Of a stretch of DNA of 64,000 nucleotides, positions 55,837-64,000 are shown piece by piece. The notes beneath the pieces are model-generated. The model was not told where the DNA came from, did no database searches, and saw only the letters and a list, made by a program, of their open reading frames with translations. The position numbers were made by a program, and so were the translations under genes. This DNA comes from Dichetophora obliterata. Lineage: Eukaryota; Arthropoda; Insecta; Diptera; Sciomyzidae. Numbering within the stretch: the first letter of the stretch is position 1; each line of letters starts with the position of its first letter. Location of the stretch: NCBI GenBank assembly GCA_963920525.1, contig OY986436.1:91723868-91787867 (forward strand), written 5' to 3'.

Positions 55837-56169
55837 TAACACAGTACAACACATGATTTGCCAACTCAATTCTGAGAACTGTATGTGAAATTAAACCCAA
55901 AAAGAAGAATTTCTGCATCATTCGTTTTGTCTTCTTACCTGCCAAAATATTTTATGAAAATCGATGCACGCGTTTCGCTTTTATTCGCAATTGAGTAAAG
56001 GTATGAATTTCAAAAATCAGTTATAGCCACCACCCTTAAAATAAAAATAAAAATTAAAAAATTATAGTGCAAAAAAAAAAATTTATTTATGAAAACTTAT
56101 TGAAAATAAAATAATATGCAATTAATACGCAATTATAATATGCATAAAAACAAAATTTAGAAAATTTTT

Positions 56170-58135
56170 TCAATTATTGGCATTATCCATCCTTGTAGAA
56201 GTTGACGCTTGTGGTTCTGATGATCTTGTTTTCTTCGTAGGTTGTTCATATTCATGGTTTGAGTCTGTATCGTCATCCGAGATACACATACTATTCAAGG
56301 GCATGTTTCTTTCACTGTGTCCACCAATTTCAATGTCTTCATCTTCGATGTTTTCTTCAAACAGCATAATTGTGGAACTCCACCAACAAACCTCCGCAAG
56401 CAATGCATCCAATTTTTTGCTTTTGAACCGCTTTTCACTTGGCATGGTCACCTGGTGGAACCTCTCTCCTTGTTCTTCTGATTCCTGAGGTGATTGTGCC
56501 AAAAAGGTATCGAGGTGGTGGTGCAAGAAATGCAATTTCAGCGTCATGGATGCACCGATTTTTTCGAAATAATACAGCAACCTGTCCACTCGTTGCTGTA
56601 TCTCTTCTCGCTGGACACGGTTCTTTCCTAGAACGCCTTCTATTACTTCTTTCAATGCGTTCCATGCATGTTGGTGGTCGTAATGCTCTGATAGCAAATT
56701 TGTGAAAGAATCACTTTTGATCAATTTCCGAATATCAGGTCCATTGAGAATACCTGTTTTAAATACAAAAGAAAAACGAACAAATTATTGGTAATGCGAA
56801 TGTATAGAAATTAACAAAGTTAAATATGACAATATTTAAATACAGAGTACGATACGTACCGTTTTTAATTTTCTCATCACTGAGTTTCGGAAGGATGGAT
56901 TTCAAAAAGTCAAAGGCGCCGTTAACTTTTTGACCTCCACTTCAACGAATTTCCCAGCTATTCCCAGTTTCATGTGGAGCGGTGGCAACAAAATATCATC
57001 CAGGTCCTTTATCATAGGTTCATTGCTTAATTTTAATTGTTTGTTGAGCTCGGGAGTTCTTCCTTTCCAATCTTTACATTGATATTGATTTCCTTTCTAT
57101 CGTGAATCCCTATTACAAAGGAAGCAGAAGTATTTTGGATATCCGCCCTTTTCTATAATCCCTTGTAGTATGTTGACCACCTTCAGATCGCAACAAATGT
57201 TCCATTTGTGTTCATCGTATTTGATTTTCTTCAAAATTTCGCCCAATGCTTCATACGTTTCCTTCATAGTTGTGCTGAATCCCAATGGAATGGATGGTTT
57301 TTTATTTTTTTTTGTGCAGCAGCACAGCCTTCAAACTGGTAACTGAACCATCGATGAATAAACGCCAGTCGCCAGCGATATAAACCATTCCCAATTTTTC
57401 CACTAAACCTAGTATATCATGGCAGTACGTGAACGTATTTGCTTCGTCAACAGAATAAAATTTCTGAAAATCAGCTTGGCGTTGTCGGTATGATGTTGCG
57501 CTGACATTTTGCTGTGTGAGTTTTCTGCGCTTCAAAAATGATGTTAACCATTCCGAGTTTTGTTGTGATAGTCCCATCTTAGCCACAATGTAATCCATTT
57601 CGAATTGTGTTACCGGTTCTGATCCATTATTTTCAATATCGGGTGTCCAATCAGCATCATCCAAATTGGTCGGATTGGTGAAAACGGTTTCGGCTAGCAG
57701 GGACACAGTATCTGCACTCGGAGGTTTAGGTGCATCGGTATCAGCAGGGCGTTGCACTGGAAGTGTGGCAGTAAATGCAGCAGTGTATACTTTTGCTTTC
57801 AATTGTTTTCTGTTTAATCCAGGACGAAAATTTATGCATGCGTAGCACCTGGATTCATCATGTCCAGTTAGGTCTTCCACCCAAATTACTGGCTTTATAA
57901 AAGACAACTTTCTACTTTTTCCGTGCATCCATTTTAGAAGGGTAGTATAACAACTGTTGCACACTGTGTTCGGCGTAAAATTTGCACCACTTAAATCTGC
58001 TTCATCGAAATAATTACAATACGCGGTTTTGAATTGCTCAGTAAACAAATTTTTTCGATCTTTTTTCTGTATTTTTCGGACGATATGATCACAAACGTAA
58101 CAAAATTCATCCAAATTTGGGCACTTGTTTTCCAT
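56170..58135 (-). pseudogene. Zinc-finger element protein, frameshifted, two exons
   Basis: Exon 1 starts at 58135. The first 100 residues carry three CxxC pairs (C12/C15, C59/C62, C97/C100) with PVIWVEDLTGHDESRCYAC, suggesting a zinc-binding N-terminal domain, then an acidic linker and FYSVDEANTFTYCHDILGL. The frame stops at 57302 in a nine-A run, and homology goes on in another frame: FSTTMKETYEALGEIL, HKWNICCDLKVVNILQGI and YFCFLCNRDSR (57285-57097). Further broken frames give DDILLPPLHMKLGI. After an intron (56859-56754) exon 2 (to 56170) has LHFLHHHLDTF, SEEQGERFHQ and an acidic tail. From memory, CFLC-x-x-DSR and EEQGERFHQ mark a repeated arthropod protein family without assigned function. 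Here it is dead: at least two frame breaks. Confidence 0.7.
56754..56859 (-). other. Intron in the zinc-finger element gene
   Basis: Minus strand GTACGT at the donor and TTTAAAACAG at the acceptor, 106 bp and AT-rich. Homology is continuous across the join (PKLSDEKIKNG then ILNGPDIRKLIKS). Confidence 0.7.
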
Positions 58136-59013
58136 ATTGATATATTTTATGTTTTGTTGTTATTCACTTTTAAAAAACTGGAGAAAAATCACTTTCACTG
58201 TTCGCGTTCGTCGGCACTGGCTGAATGACAAAAATCGATTAATGCACACCTATAAATACTACGTATTTTTCAATATTTTTCTGCCAGGTACTTATAAATG
58301 GGCGCATATTTTAAGGGTGGCTGGCTATATACCTGATTCAGCACTTGTGCGTTTCAAATTGTGCAAAACTTTCCAAATAATCAGCACCCTTAAATGTGGG
58401 TTTATTTATTATTTTGTTTATTCCTTTTTTTTTAATTCTCAGAATCATAAAAAAGGTGTCAATACTTTCTCCAAATATTGTTACTAACTTCAAATCGATA
58501 TTAAAAATATTTTGGCAGGTAAGAAGACAAAACGAATGATGCAGAAATTCTTCTTTTTGGGTCTAATTTCACATACAGTTCTCAGAATTGTGTTGGCAAT
58601 CAATGAACTGAAAAATGTTGTACTGTGTAATGATCTATCACAAGCTGAATTTCTGCCGGTGTTGATTAATTCACTTTTCGAGAAATGTCTATTTTTTTCA
58701 GTTTTGCGTTTGACTGAAGTTATTCCAACAGCAATAAAAAGTTTAAAGCAGGAATAACAGTTTACGGGCCATGAATTGCATTTTTTCTTTACTTGCCCGA
58801 CTTTCGATGTGAGCTCTTTTTTATAGGTTTGTTTCAATTTAAATTTATTTCACCGTTATATTCTAATTTTTTAATTATCTTTGTGTTTGATTTTGTTTCC
58901 AAAAAATAACGTTTTGAAAAAAAAATATTGCAATTTTCTTCATACATTTTCATTTCTGAAACCAATGCGAAAGTGCTAAGAAATACCTGCCTGACTTTCG
59001 TTGTGAGCCACTG

Positions 59014-59027
59014 TTTTCGAGTGATTA
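59014..59027. other. Junction of Tc1 copy 2 and Helitron fragment
   Basis: Short spacer after the TIR; there is no TA, so the original right flank was lost or replaced. Confidence 0.4.
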
Positions 59028-59077
59028 TCAAACATCCGTGCAGTGTCACAACGCTTTTAATAGTATAGATGGATAGA
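59028..59077 (-). repeat. Helitron 5'-end fragment
   Basis: On the minus strand TCTATACTATTAAAAGCGTT, GTGACACTGCACGGATGTTT: the same start as the inner Helitron units at 16986 and 37779. Only about 50 bp remain. Confidence 0.65.
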
Positions 59078-59859
59078 TAGATAGTACCCAACGGGCCAGC
59101 ATGTTAGCAGCTTCCTACAGGAGCAAAACGTCAGCACTTATTTTTGTTGTGAAAATGAACAGTACATTGAGAGCGCTCAGTAACGTACACAAGAAAAAAC
59201 GAACAAAAGAAAAAACGAATAAAAAAACCGAACAAAGAAAAAAATGTATTGCAGTGAGGGGACTGCCGAAAGAAGCGAAAACATACATATATGTAAAATA
59301 TTAGTATTCCTTGGAAGACCTTGTCCTGCCACGGACCGCCTTACTGCTGCATAAGAATTTTCATGCTAGTCGGAAAAAAATTGTATATTTTCACCCCCTC
59401 AACCTTTGCTTATTTATTTCAAAATATTTTTTATTCAGATAGCATTTTTATTTTACTATTACACCAAACTATATTATTACATTTAAATTGAATATTGTTG
59501 ATATAAACATAAAATACAGGGAGCACTATTGAATAAAAAAAAAAATCCTCAAAAAGGATATTTAATTTTTTCTTTCAATGTATATGTAGAGCTGTAGCTA
59601 AAATAAAATAAATTTACTTTTTTTTACATATGATTTTTTGTTTGATGGGTCTTGAATTCTCTTTGAATGCCTGCATTTGAGATCTTGCTACAAGGAAAAC
59701 AGAAAACATAGCAAGCAAAGAGCAGTTTATTTTCTGCCCCCGATTCGGTTCATCCGTACATCCGGTTCATCATTAATGCACATTATTTTCATCTTTTATC
59801 ACTTCATTATATTTTATATTATGGGTTTTAATATAAAAACTAAAGTCACCCCCCATTTC
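59078..59859. other. Non-coding repeats before the LINE
   Basis: Contains a short GATA run (59065-59087), the inverse Helitron block GTTGTCCTGCCACGGACCGC-like sequence at 59323-59345, and an inverted partial copy of repeat R (59690-59775). No gene. Confidence 0.5.
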
Positions 59860-60035
59860 TAAGGTTGTAGACGCCATGCCGAGGGAGATAGCACCGATGG
59901 TGCAGGGTCTAGGGGTATTAGATCGCGAATGGTGTCTCCTCAGGGCAGCCCTGTTGTATACTAGTAGGGTAGGGCGGATAATGGGGATCTCTGTCCGTCC
60001 GGTCCGTATATTTCTCCCCAACTCGTGGGATTTTT

Positions 60036-61316
60036 ATGGAAAATAAAAACAAAAAAAAGGAAGGGTGCGCTGAGGTAACGAGTCCTGAAGCGGTGGAGTC
60101 CCAAAAGGATTTAATCGTGGAAGGGTGCCGGAAGCCGCAAGGTGACCTGCCGGGCCTGGTGGACGATAAAACTCCGAAAGGAGTGGAATTGTCAGCCAGT
60201 CCCGTCGGAGCTTCAGCGATAGGGAACGACGCTGATTCCGAGGCAAAGCGACTCCGTGTTAGGGAGAAGCAGAAGCGGAGGAGGAAGCGAAAGAGGGCGG
60301 GCACAACCACTGGGGAGAATGCTTTGGAGTCCCCCGTCAGTAAAATGGCGGACCAATTCCAAAGCATGTCATGCGATGAGTCCACCCCGGAGACGAACGA
60401 GCGGAAAAGATTCAGGGAGCAGCCTGGACCTTTCGGCGAAGTCGTTACAGGGACGACTCGAACCGGTGAGTCGGAAGGTGGACAGCTTACGGCTGTTAGC
60501 TCTTCGGCTAAGGATGGGGAAGGTGGACATCCTGTAAAGGTTGATAGCCTTCCACATAAAGGAAGGACGATGGGAGCTGGTGGACGACCCTCAAAAGTCG
60601 ATAGCCAGGGCAAATCGTGGAGGGCTGATAGCCAGAAACCGAGCGGTAGTAAAACTTTGCCAAAACAAAGGGTTGCGGACGCGAAGTCGAAGGCTTTAGC
60701 TGGAGGAAGATCAAACCAGGTAGGGGTTATTGGAAGCTGCCGGACATCTTATGCTATGGTAGCAGAAAAAGACCTCTTAATGGGCATCGTAGATTGCTCC
60801 ATCGATGGTCAGTTGGGAGAGTCTCAGTTAGCGGTCTTTAAATCCGCTCTCTTGGAGTCTCTCGACACCATCGATGAGAGTGATGGCGATGTAGGTTTTG
60901 TGGGCAATGCAAACTTGGAGGATGGAATAATTGTACTTAAGTGCAAGAACCCATCATCCAAGGTATGGCTGTGCCGAAACGTGACAAAGCTCAAGAACTT
61001 ATGGGAAGGGGCTGAGTTGCGGATCGACTGACTGTACGCATTGAAGGACGTTAGAAGGATGTTCATCTTTGTCTACGGAACTTCTGAAGGCAAGGAGGTC
61101 ATCCTTAGGAGGTTGCAGACCCAGAACCGGTGCGTTGCAGACACTTCTAAATGGAGAGTTAGTAACGTAACGAAGTTCGGAGATGCAAAGAAAGGAGGCG
61201 TCAAGCTCACCGTGTGGTGCCGGAAGGATGAGATGGAGGCAATCAGGTTGGCAGGAGGGAAACTCAACTGCGGCCTTGATCAAGCTCTCATCAAATTCGA
61301 AAAGGATGCAAGGTGA
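60036..61316 (+). CDS. LINE ORF1 protein, with an in-frame TGA
   Basis: Nucleic-acid-binding ORF1 of a LOA-like LINE. Residues 1-331 are charged and low complexity, with a nuclear-localisation-like KRRRKRKR near 80 and two KVDS repeats around 170-190, followed by a folded region (QLAVFKSALLESLDTIDES). At 61029-61031 a TGA occurs; the same frame goes on with LKDVRRMFIFVYGTSEG, EVILRRLQTQNRC, SKWRVSNVTKFGD and VWCRKDEMEAI, the pattern of the DUF4780-type domain of LOA ORF1 proteins. The TGA splits that domain, so either it is a point mutation or it is read through; TGA followed by CTG is close to known leaky insect contexts. Listed as CDS because the frame is otherwise intact. ORF1 ends at 61316, 11 nt past the ORF2 start. 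Confidence 0.8.
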
Positions 61317-64000
61317 GTGCGATGGAACCCCTGGTACGGGGCTGGTGGGGAATCCTGCAAGGGAAGAACCACCAGGGCGGGTGGTGGGCCCGTACCAGGA
61401 AAACCTCATTGTGTGTCAACTCAATCTACACCATAGTAGGGCAGCATCAGCAATGATGATGCGTTGCATGGAGGAGGATGGAATTGACATAGCAATGCTT
61501 CAGGAACCTTGGATTCTTCACAATAGAATTAAAGGTCTCTCAGAGCGAAAGGCCACGCTGTACCAACCAGTAACAGATGGCAGACGACGGACTTGTATCT
61601 TGGTGAGACATGGTATACTAGCGGTACATATGCCACACCTATGTTCTCCGGATCTCACCGTTGTGAGAATTGGGGATGGTACAGGTGCTTGTATGGTAGC
61701 TTCAGCGTATCTTCCCTACGACTCTCCAGACCAACCACCTTCAAAAGAGGTGGAGAATCTGGTAAAGTACTGTGAGGAAAGGAACATTGGAGTGATGATA
61801 GGATGTGATGCTAATGCGCACAATACTGCGTGGGGTAGCACCAACAACAACGACAGAGGAGAGCAATTGCTTGAGTTTGTGGAGAGGTACAATCTGTTGG
61901 TAGCAAATAGAGGAGCACAACCGACTTTCGTTGATGCGAGGCGAGCGGAAGTGATTGATGTAACTCTCATCTGCAGGAAGATTCTGAACAGAATAAAAAA
62001 TTGGAGGGTCGTGGATAGGCTAACCATGTCGGACCACAGATCCATACAGTTTGAATTCAAGTACGGAATCCGACGCCAGCGGAATAGCAGGAAGGTCAGG
62101 ATTCCCAAGAATACAGATCCTGCGAAATATAAGGCGAAGTTGAGGGAAACACTGACCCAAAAAGCGATAAAAGTACCAGGGAATACGGCGGAAGTAGAAA
62201 GTCATGTCAAACACCTTAGCTCGGCCATGGTCGAAGCCTACGAGGTGGCATGCCCAATACTTTCAGTAGACGAAGGTGATCCAACGCCATGGTGGTGCAC
62301 GGAAATCGAATCTCTGAAGAAGAAGGTTAGGAAGGCCTTCAACCTGCACATGAGAGGGGGAACCCCAGAAACATGGGCAAATTACAAGGCACGGAAAAGG
62401 GAACTGAAGTACCTCATACGACAACGGAAAAGGCAGTCGTGGAGAGACTTCTGTTCTGGGATGGAAACTATATCAGAAGCATGTAGGCTTCAGAAAATGG
62501 TTTCAAAAGACCCATTCTCCAAAGTGGGACTGATCCGAAAGAAGGATGGAACCATGGCAGAGAACCTAGAGGAGTCCATGGAAGTTCTGATGGAGGTGCA
62601 CTTTCCTGGAAGTTTTAAGTCTGATGACCCGTGGACACCCTTGAAGAAAGGAATGCACAGGGTTGACAGACTGGAAGCCGAAAGGATGATCACTATGGAC
62701 GGGGTGAGGAGTGCTATACGCTCATTTGCTCCGTACAAAACATCAGGGATGGACGGTATATTCCCTGCTATGATGCAGTGGGGGGAAGATCTCATTGCAC
62801 CTAGGCTGTGGGGTATATTCGTTACTTGCCTAGCGACTGGGTATGTTCCGAGAGTCTGGAGAGAGGCGAAAGTTGTCTTTCTTCCGAAGCCTGGAAAAAA
62901 AGATTATGCGGAGGCAAAGTCGTTCAGACCGATCAGCCTAACATCTTTTCTCCTGAAAACGATGGAAAGAGTGATGGTTGACTGTCTTGAGAGCACCTCG
63001 CTGACGCAAAATCCTCTGAGTAGATGCCAACATGCATATAGAGCAGGTAGGTCTACGGAGAGTGCTCTTCACGAATTGGTAAGAGTGACTGAAAAGGAGG
63101 TATTTTCAGGAGGCATTGCGATGGCCACATTTATGGACATCGAGGGTGCTTTCGACAAAATATGCTTTGGAAGGCTGCGGCAAGCCCTGACAGAACGCAA
63201 TGTAAGCCCAATGATAGCAAATTGGGTGGACAATATGCTCAAACACAGGGCTGTCAACATGCAGAATGGTAGAGTAAAGACTAGAGTTAGAGCAAGTAGA
63301 GGATGTCCCCAGGGCGGGGTGTTATCGCCAACCCTGTGGAACATAACTGTGGACTCACTACTGGTTAGACTGGATGAATCGGGCATACACACGATAGGGT
63401 ATGCAGATGACATTGCGTTGGTGGTCCGCGGCAAGTTCATTGACACCATCTCTGACATCATGAAGGGAGCACTCCGAATGGTGGAGGAGTGGTGTCGAGA
63501 ACAAGGCCTTACCGTAAACGCAGGCAAGTCAGACAATATTCTCTTTACTAGAAAGAGGGTAGGCCTGAGTACAGAACCACTCAGACTTTTTGGAGCTGAA
63601 ATCAACATGTCCACGAAAGTTAAATATCTAGGGGTAACCCTTGATAGCAAACTGAACTGGAACGAGCATGTAGAAGATAGGATTCAAAGAGCCAAGAGGG
63701 TTCTGTTCCAGTGCAGACGCGTTTGTGGTCTCAAATGGGGGCTAAACCCAGAGGCTATGAAATGGGTTTACACTATGATGGTTAGACCTGTCATCACGTA
63801 CGCTTCGGTGATTTGGTGGACAAAAGTCAGCCAAAAAACCATTAAGAAGAGACTGGACAGAGTCCAACGGCTGGCGTGTGTTGGAATAACAGGTGCAATA
63901 CGCACCACTCCAACAAGCGCAATGGAGGTTCTGTTAGGTATGCTGCCGTTGGATTTAGAAATAAAGAAAACAGCGGCGCTGTCAGCCCTCAGGATGTTGC
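61306..64000 (+). CDS. LINE ORF2: endonuclease-reverse transcriptase (runs off the window)
   Basis: 898 codons read without a stop. The start ATG at 61306 overlaps the ORF1 stop by 11 nt, in the +1 frame. N-terminal endonuclease of the exonuclease-endonuclease-phosphatase fold: NLHHSRAA, MLQEPWI (QEPW at 66-69), GCDANAH (166-172), DVTL and SDHRS (from 242). Reverse transcriptase: FRPISL (540), QHAYRAGRSTE (575), FMDIEGAFD (first aspartate about 611), GCPQGGVLSPTLW (666) and GYADDIALV (YADD at 699-702), then VKYLGVTLD. The C-terminal part shows the WW motif (ASVIWWTK) typical of I/LOA elements; an RNase H domain, if present, would lie beyond the window. All catalytic residues I can check are intact. 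It nicks target DNA and copies its own RNA at the site. Confidence 0.92.
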   Translation, partial: MQGECDGTPGTGLVGNPAREEPPGRVVGPYQENLIVCQLNLHHSRAASAMMMRCMEEDGIDIAMLQEPWILHNRIKGLSERKATLYQPVTDGRRRTCILVRHGILAVHMPHLCSPDLTVVRIGDGTGACMVASAYLPYDSPDQPPSKEVENLVKYCEERNIGVMIGCDANAHNTAWGSTNNNDRGEQLLEFVERYNLLVANRGAQPTFVDARRAEVIDVTLICRKILNRIKNWRVVDRLTMSDHRSIQFEFKYGIRRQRNSRKVRIPKNTDPAKYKAKLRETLTQKAIKVPGNTAEVESHVKHLSSAMVEAYEVACPILSVDEGDPTPWWCTEIESLKKKVRKAFNLHMRGGTPETWANYKARKRELKYLIRQRKRQSWRDFCSGMETISEACRLQKMVSKDPFSKVGLIRKKDGTMAENLEESMEVLMEVHFPGSFKSDDPWTPLKKGMHRVDRLEAERMITMDGVRSAIRSFAPYKTSGMDGIFPAMMQWGEDLIAPRLWGIFVTCLATGYVPRVWREAKVVFLPKPGKKDYAEAKSFRPISLTSFLLKTMERVMVDCLESTSLTQNPLSRCQHAYRAGRSTESALHELVRVTEKEVFSGGIAMATFMDIEGAFDKICFGRLRQALTERNVSPMIANWVDNMLKHRAVNMQNGRVKTRVRASRGCPQGGVLSPTLWNITVDSLLVRLDESGIHTIGYADDIALVVRGKFIDTISDIMKGALRMVEEWCREQGLTVNAGKSDNILFTRKRVGLSTEPLRLFGAEINMSTKVKYLGVTLDSKLNWNEHVEDRIQRAKRVLFQCRRVCGLKWGLNPEAMKWVYTMMVRPVITYASVIWWTKVSQKTIKKRLDRVQRLACVGITGAIRTTPTSAMEVLLGMLPLDLEIKKTAALSALRML

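Larger units (their letters stand above)
55840..58627 (-). mobile_element. Unassigned 2.8-kb TIR transposon
   Basis: Inserted in Tc1-like copy 2 with a 3-bp duplication TAA (55837-55839, 58628-58630); Tc1-like copy 1 supplies the empty site near 18978. Both ends begin CACAGTACAACA and, after a short unequal stretch, share about 97 bp of nearly perfect inverted repeat including CAATTCTGAGAACTGTATGT and TGCATCATTCGTTTTGTCTT. The inside codes, on the minus strand, for one protein with an intron (58135-56170). A CAC start with TAA would suit EnSpm/CACTA or PIF/Harbinger, but the protein shows neither the EnSpm nor the Harbinger motifs I know. Confidence 0.75.
55190..59013 (-). mobile_element. Tc1-like transposon 2, left end missing, interrupted
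   Basis: Aligns with Tc1-like element 1: 55190-55836 with about 6770-7334, and 58631-59013 with 18900-19363. The right TIR ends GTTGTGAGCCACTG. The left TIR and C-terminal transposase are absent. It is split by the 2.8-kb element 55840-58627. Where element 1 has Helitron 1, this copy is continuous (near 55745). Confidence 0.8.
59860..64000 (+). mobile_element. LOA/I-group LINE, 5' part, nearly intact
   Basis: GC content and codon-like structure change sharply at about 59860, where the 5' UTR begins. Then ORF1 (60036-61316, one TGA) and ORF2 (61306 to the window end, no stop). Overlapping ORF1/ORF2, an apurinic-type endonuclease and an I-group RT with LOA-like motifs (GCPQGGVLSP, WCREQGLTVNAGKS) support the LOA/Bilbo branch of the I superfamily. 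The remaining ORF2 end and 3' UTR are outside the window. The full ORF2 frame indicates recent activity. Confidence 0.9.

Noticed and set aside
59918..60613. A 231-codon minus-strand frame
   Set aside because: Antisense to LINE ORF1 and its 5' UTR in GC-richer DNA; the composition is low complexity (P, S, R) and ORF1 on the other strand has real homology.
63069..63650. A 193-codon minus-strand frame
   Set aside because: Antisense to the reverse transcriptase of ORF2, which is open on the plus strand with all motifs.

Overview
The window looks like repeat-dense, AT-rich heterochromatin-like DNA from a higher fly (Diptera). The clues are gypsy/errantivirus-type LTR retrotransposons primed by tRNA-Lys, a mos1-like mariner, a LOA/I-like LINE, a Penelope-like element, insect-type Helitrons with TCTATAC starts and CTAG ends, and many MITEs. 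The species cannot be fixed from this sequence. I found no convincing host gene, tRNA, rRNA or CRISPR array; every sizeable coding region belongs to a transposable element.

Layout. 1-2992: 5' part of a gypsy-like retrotransposon (element A, minus strand). 2993-6169: AT-rich repeats and a perfect hairpin element. 6172-19363: a decayed Tc1-like transposon split by an 11.5-kb Helitron, which itself holds a TIR element, a 4.9-kb palindromic foldback with a MITE in one arm, and a decayed hAT with its own MITEs. 20708-28523: a complete, recently inserted errantivirus (element B, minus strand) with near-identical 449-bp LTRs, TATA target duplication, PBS, slippery site, env splice acceptor and PPT, but with breaks in gag, pol and env. 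28740-30760: Penelope-like element with RT, GIY-YIG remnant and a candidate hammerhead motif. 34669-38590: a second copy of the same composite Helitron. 38746-52074: MITEs, a hAT (41426-47182) containing a TIR element with a truncated ORF, inverted dispersed repeats and a foldback built of tandem units. 52075-55190: Helitron-related repeats holding a mariner and a five-unit tandem array. 55190-59013: a second Tc1-like copy interrupted by a 2.8-kb TIR transposon (55840-58627) coding for a zinc-finger protein family I cannot assign to a named transposase class. 59860-64000: LOA-like LINE with an intact ORF2 running off the window.

How the parts relate. The two Tc1 copies serve as each other's empty sites, so the Helitron and the 2.8-kb transposon have well-supported boundaries. 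The two Helitron copies do the same for the insertions inside them, giving a relative order of events: Tc1, then Helitron, then TIR element, foldback, and finally a TAA-flanked MITE. The 2.8-kb transposon, the two-headed Helitron and the possible stop-codon readthrough in the LINE ORF1 are the items most worth following up. Alignments were made by eye; identities and boundaries may shift by a few bases.
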